From JBOGZD01 sp050697155 (lineage in GTDB: Bacteria > Actinomycetota > Thermoleophilia > Solirubrobacterales > 70-9): DNA of 23,451 bases. The notes under the pieces were generated by a model. The model was not told the DNA's origin. It saw nothing but the letters and a program-made list of their open reading frames with translations, and searched no databases. Location: NCBI GenBank assembly GCA_050697155.1, contig JBOGZD010000037.1:1-23451 (forward strand). The letters run 5' to 3'. The translations under genes and the position numbers were made by a program. Positions 22,219 to 23,451 of this stretch are shown here, piece by piece (within the stretch, counting starts at the first letter, position 1; each line of letters opens with the position of its first letter).

Positions 22219-22452
22219 CTACACCGGCTTCAGCATCGACTGCCCGCAGTGCTGGCAGGAGAGCTCCTCCGCGGCGCTCATGCGGACGATCGTCTGGTGC
22301 TCACCGCATTCGGGGCAGGCGGAGACGAGCTCGTAGCGGCGCAGGCAGTACACGCACCGGTAGCGGCCCGGTAGCTGGGTCGGGCGCAGCCAGGGCTCAC
22401 CGCATCCGGGGCAGCCGGGGCGCCGCAGGGTCCCGCGGCCCTCGTCGGCCAT
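22219..22452 (-). CDS. Small double zinc-ribbon protein (YfgJ/DUF1407-like)
   Basis: This 77-residue protein has four CxxC knuckles: Cys14/17, Cys33/36, Cys46/49 and Cys66/69, enough for two zinc ribbons. The second half, CPECGEHQTIVRMSAAEE followed by CQHCGQSMLKPV, resembles the E. coli YfgJ (DUF1407) type, whose function is not established. ATG 22452 overlaps the rsmB stop as TGATG, the same coupling seen in the riboflavin operon; GTG 22455 directly before it is also possible. GGAGGAGGG lies about 6 nt upstream. Its place between rsmB and rpe suggests co-expression with an rRNA methylase, but no partner is proven. Confidence 0.75.
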   Translation of the reverse strand: MADEGRGTLRRPGCPGCGEPWLRPTQLPGRYRCVYCLRRYELVSACPECGEHQTIVRMSAAEELSCQHCGQSMLKPV

Positions 22453-23451
22453 CACCCGCCCTCCTCCCGCCGCAGCCGGGCGATGAAGAACCCGGTCGTC
22501 CGGTCGCGGTCCGGTCGCAGCTGGAGGAAGCGCCGGTCGCCGCGGGCCACGAGACGGGCGTGCTCGGCACCGAGGTCGTCCGCGGCCAGCTTCGGCGCGC
22601 GCTCGAGCGCGGCCGCGACCACCGCCTCGTTCTCGCGCTCGGAGATGGTGCAGGTCGAGTAGACCAGGGCGCCGCCCGGGGCGAGCGCCCGTGCGCCGCG
22701 GACGAGGATCCGTCGCTGGAGCGCGGCCAGGCGCTCGACCTGCTCGGGCGACTTGCGCCAGCGGGCGTCCGGGCGCGAGGCGAGGGTGCCGAGGTCCGAG
22801 CAGGGCGGGTCCACGAGGACGCGATCGTAGCCCGAGCCCAGGTCGGCCTCCGCGGCGTCACCTTGCTCGACCCGGACGCAGCTCGCCCCGGCGCGCGCGC
22901 AGACCTCGCGGATCGCCTCCGCGCGCCGCCCGTCGAGCTCGAGCGCGACCACCTCGCCGCGGTTCTCCATCCTTGCGGCAATCTGGGAGGCCTTGATCCC
23001 GGGCCCGGCGCAGAGATCGAGCACCCGCTCGCCGGGTCGGGGCCCGAGCAGATGGACGACCGCCTGCGAGCCTCGCGATTGCGGCACCAGCTCACCGGTC
23101 GCGACCCGGGCGCCGACCGGATCGGTCGCCGCGCCGACCACGAGCCCGTCGGCCGGATCGAGCAGCCCGCCCGATCCCGGCCCGCCGACCTCCACCCCGT
23201 CGTGGCGAAGCTCCTCGCCCAGGCGCGCCGGGTCCGCGCGCAGGGTGTTGACCCGGAACGCCACCTCCGCGGGCTCGTTCATCGCCGCCATCATCGCCCG
23301 CGCTCCCGGGGCGCCGAGGTCCCGCCACCACATCTCCGCCAGCCACCGTGGATAGGAGAGGGCGACCGCGGCGCCCCCGGGCTCGGAGTCGTCGAGCTCC
23401 GCCAGCAGCCGCTCGCGCTCGCGCGCCACCCGGCGCAGCACAGCGTTCACC
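22452..23451 (-). CDS. rsmB: 16S rRNA (cytosine967-C5)-methyltransferase RsmB, missing its N-terminus at the window edge
   Basis: RsmB (Sun/Fmu) makes m5C967 in 16S rRNA. The visible 333 codons begin inside the N-terminal NusB-like domain (VNAVLRRVARER is an internal helix, not a start) and include SAM motif I VLDLCAGPGIKASQIA, the motif IV DPPCSDLGTL and the motif VI VYSTCTISERENE with the nucleophilic cysteine. In family members the motif VI Cys attacks C6 and the motif IV Cys helps release. The gene continues beyond base 23451. In actinobacteria fmt usually lies upstream and rpe downstream; the downstream order holds here with the zinc-ribbon gene inserted. Confidence 0.95.
   Translation of the reverse strand, partial: VNAVLRRVARERERLLAELDDSEPGGAAVALSYPRWLAEMWWRDLGAPGARAMMAAMNEPAEVAFRVNTLRADPARLGEELRHDGVEVGGPGSGGLLDPADGLVVGAATDPVGARVATGELVPQSRGSQAVVHLLGPRPGERVLDLCAGPGIKASQIAARMENRGEVVALELDGRRAEAIREVCARAGASCVRVEQGDAAEADLGSGYDRVLVDPPCSDLGTLASRPDARWRKSPEQVERLAALQRRILVRGARALAPGGALVYSTCTISERENEAVVAAALERAPKLAADDLGAEHARLVARGDRRFLQLRPDRDRTTGFFIARLRREEGG

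Noticed and set aside
1..23451. CRISPR arrays, insertion sequences, prophage, tRNA or rRNA genes
   Set aside because: No repeat-spacer pattern, transposase, integrase or structural RNA was recognised on either strand by reading.

Overview
This is a GC-rich, gene-dense stretch of bacterial chromosome with housekeeping content. I see no phage, plasmid, transposon, CRISPR or RNA gene. The gene order (plsX-acpP-rnc-smc-ftsY; rsmD-coaD-sepIVA-like; rsmB-rpe-ribDE-ribBA-ribH), the F420/flavin-type LLM oxidoreductase, the SepIVA-like coiled-coil protein and the frequent GTG/TTG starts point to Actinomycetota. The divergent RNase III and short SMC make me favour a deep class such as Thermoleophilia, but that placement is inference.

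Layout, read from the right end along the minus strand, which carries most genes. rsmB (cut by the window edge), a small double zinc-ribbon protein and rpe are packed together. After a plus-strand K+/H+-type antiporter comes the riboflavin operon ribD-ribE-ribBA-ribH with overlapping start and stop codons, then rpmB (L28), a DAK2/FakA-like kinase and a glutathione S-transferase-like protein. A plus-strand RidA-family gene diverges from recG. A plus-strand lipoprotein lies between recG and the rsmD-coaD pair, followed by a SepIVA/DivIVA-like coiled-coil protein. A plus-strand pair (SAM methyltransferase, enoyl-CoA hydratase) precedes the large block yceD-rpmF-plsX-acpP-rnc-smc-ftsY and a truncated LLM oxidoreductase.

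Functionally, the block joins ribosome assembly (YceD, L32, L28, RsmD, RsmB, RNase III), phospholipid and fatty-acid supply (PlsX, ACP, FakA-like), membrane targeting (FtsY), chromosome maintenance (SMC, RecG), cofactors (CoaD, riboflavin genes) and envelope growth or division (SepIVA-like). Five plus-strand genes in four islands interrupt the minus-strand array.

The strongest oddities are in the rnc-smc pair. The SMC protein has both ATPase half-heads intact but is only 793 residues, has no recognisable hinge and carries a roughly 50-residue insertion in its C-terminal head. The RNase III next to it has lost several metal-binding carboxylates of the signature motif while keeping a normal dsRNA-binding domain. 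Also notable are an 18-bp TetR-type palindrome between ribD and the antiporter, a riboflavin operon without a visible FMN riboswitch, and a hairpin-rich ftsY leader with two mutually exclusive stems. I found no clearly new multigene system; the atypical SMC and RNase III are the best leads.
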